Below, one piece after another: positions 63,121 to 64,000 of a stretch of DNA of 64,000 bases (positions are counted from its first letter, which is position 1; the number at the start of each line of letters is the position of its first letter). The notes below the pieces were generated by a model. That model had not been told where the DNA came from and did not search any database. It worked only from the letters and a program-made list of their open reading frames with translations. This DNA comes from an uncultured Acidobacteriota bacterium (GTDB lineage Bacteria; Acidobacteriota; Vicinamibacteria; Fen-336): positions 1 to 64,000 of the forward strand of contig CADEEV010000002.1 of NCBI GenBank assembly GCA_902826455.1, read 5' to 3'. Position numbers and translations under genes: made by a program.

Positions 63121-63993
63121 TCAGCGCGCCGCGGGCGCGATGCGCAGCTCCACCGTCGTGCCGAGCTTCAGCGGGTTGGGCTCGGCGAACGCGACCTTGA
63201 CCGCCAGGATGCGGGTGTCGGTCGGACGCCCGGGGTCCTGGGGCTTCAGGCGCCGCAGCGTCACCGAGTCGGGAACCTCCTCGACGCGGCCGGCCCAGGA
63301 CCGCCCGGGGTAACCCTCGGCCGTGATCGCGACGGAGGTTCCCGGCGCGAGGGCCGAGGCGTCCGCTTCGTCGGCCTCGGCCTCGATGCGCAGCCGGTCG
63401 AGGTCGGCGAGCGTCACGAGCGCGTCGCCCGACTCGATCGTCTCGCCGGCGTCCGCGTGACGCAGGATCACGACGCCCGTGATCGGCGCGAGCACCCGGG
63501 TCTTGTCGAGCTGCGCCTCGTAGCGGGCGACGGTGGCCCGGGCGGTGTCGAGGCGCGCGAGGCCGATCTCGAGGTCGCGGTTCGCCTGGTCGAGGTCGTG
63601 GGGCGCGAGGATCTTCTGCTCCGCCAGGTCGCGCCGGCGCTTGAGGTTAGCCTCGGCCAGGCGGATCTCGGCCTGGGACTCGGCGACCCGGGCCCGCGAT
63701 TCGTTGAGCGAGGCGCGCAGCTCGTCGGACTCGAGCTCGGCGATCAGCGCGCCCTTCGTCACGGTCTGGCCTTCCTCGACGAGCATGCGCACCAGCCGGC
63801 CGGTCCGCTCGGCCCCCACGACCACCTCGGCGCCGGGGTAGGCCACGACGCGCCCCTCCGCCGCCACGTGGCGCGACTCGACCCGCACCGGCGCCGTGGC
63901 GATCGGCGGGGGAGTGCTGGCGAGGGCCTGGAACAGCGTGAGCCCGAGCAGCCCGACGCCGGCGAGGATCAGGACGGGGGTCTTCGATTTCAT
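63121..63993 (-). CDS. HlyD/RND-type efflux adaptor
   Basis: A 290-residue membrane-fusion protein, short but complete. An N-terminal anchor near 6-24 (VLILAGVGLLGLTLFQAL) is followed by lipoyl half (GRLVRMLVEEGQTVTKGALI), coiled-coil hairpin at about 95-165 (ESRARVAESQAEIRLAEANL), second lipoyl half (TRVLAPITGVVILRHADAGE) and a beta-barrel ending ELRIAPAAR. It lacks a full membrane-proximal domain. It begins eight bases from the right edge of the window, so its transporter partners, if downstream on this strand, are not the sulfatase-like gene; they more likely lie beyond the edge. It is distinct from the adaptor at 59482-60744. Confidence 0.88.
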   Translation of the reverse strand: MKSKTPVLILAGVGLLGLTLFQALASTPPPIATAPVRVESRHVAAEGRVVAYPGAEVVVGAERTGRLVRMLVEEGQTVTKGALIAELESDELRASLNESRARVAESQAEIRLAEANLKRRRDLAEQKILAPHDLDQANRDLEIGLARLDTARATVARYEAQLDKTRVLAPITGVVILRHADAGETIESGDALVTLADLDRLRIEAEADEADASALAPGTSVAITAEGYPGRSWAGRVEEVPDSVTLRRLKPQDPGRPTDTRILAVKVAFAEPNPLKLGTTVELRIAPAAR

Positions 63994-64000
63994 CTTCGAC

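Overview
The window looks like chromosomal DNA of a soil- or sediment-type Acidobacteriota. It is very GC-rich by eye (one 60-base line I counted near 35,640 is about 75% GC). It carries family types typical of that phylum: a VWFA-related acidobacterial-domain protein, an ADOP-type FtsX permease, and two TonB-dependent receptors with carboxypeptidase-regulatory-like N-termini. Gene density is extreme. Same-strand neighbours often overlap by ATGA/GTGA, and convergent neighbours repeatedly share the palindromic stop CTAG.

Layout. 1-9.2 kb: end of a membrane protein, VWFA protein, TPR protein, TonB receptor with a clear intrinsic terminator, EamA exporter, NamZ-like muramidase. 9.2-13.2 kb: FHA-TM-IPT/TIG protein divergent from a PilZ gene, with an 11-bp dyad of back-to-back TTGACA boxes between them, then trmJ and a small orphan. 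13.3-19 kb: secreted amidohydrolase, ArnT-like glycosyltransferase, gamma-glutamyltransferase, zinc-ribbon/scramblase-like membrane protein. 19.1-28.8 kb: second TonB receptor converging on an operon with an HGSNAT-like acetyltransferase, a Tat-exported hydrolase-like protein and a 1288-residue two-module glycoside hydrolase, plausibly a glycan-use locus. 28.9-31.3 kb: pcnB, rhomboid protease, then tRNA-Val and tRNA-Asp behind a good sigma-70-type promoter. 31.25-34.2 kb: a lower-GC patch at the 3' end of tRNA-Asp with an OLD-type ATPase/TOPRIM nuclease gene and a repeated tRNA 3' end, which looks like a small defence-type insertion.

34.2-43.7 kb: LamG-like secreted protein, ADOP permease, ECF sigma factor with a putative anti-sigma partner, and a two-gene phosphorelay. 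The larger kinase of that relay has an ABC sugar-binding-protein domain fused to Y_Y_Y, kinase and receiver modules. 43.7-51.4 kb: DUF3299-like protein and alkaline phosphatase, alcohol dehydrogenase, the TerC-family gene alx behind a yybP-ykoY (Mn2+) riboswitch, and a propeller-Y_Y_Y-GGDEF diguanylate cyclase. 51.4-64 kb: DUF1579-like protein, Ada/AlkA repair protein, SGNH hydrolase, and a MacAB-like operon running into an aminotransferase and arfB, then a sulfatase-like lipoprotein without the formylglycine residue and a second efflux adaptor.

The most unusual items are the solute-binding-protein hybrid kinase, the tRNA-Asp-linked OLD island, the Mn riboswitch/alx pair, the fused glycoside hydrolase, and the lack of any spacer or terminator at most convergent gene ends. 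All family names come from reading motifs; no database search was run.
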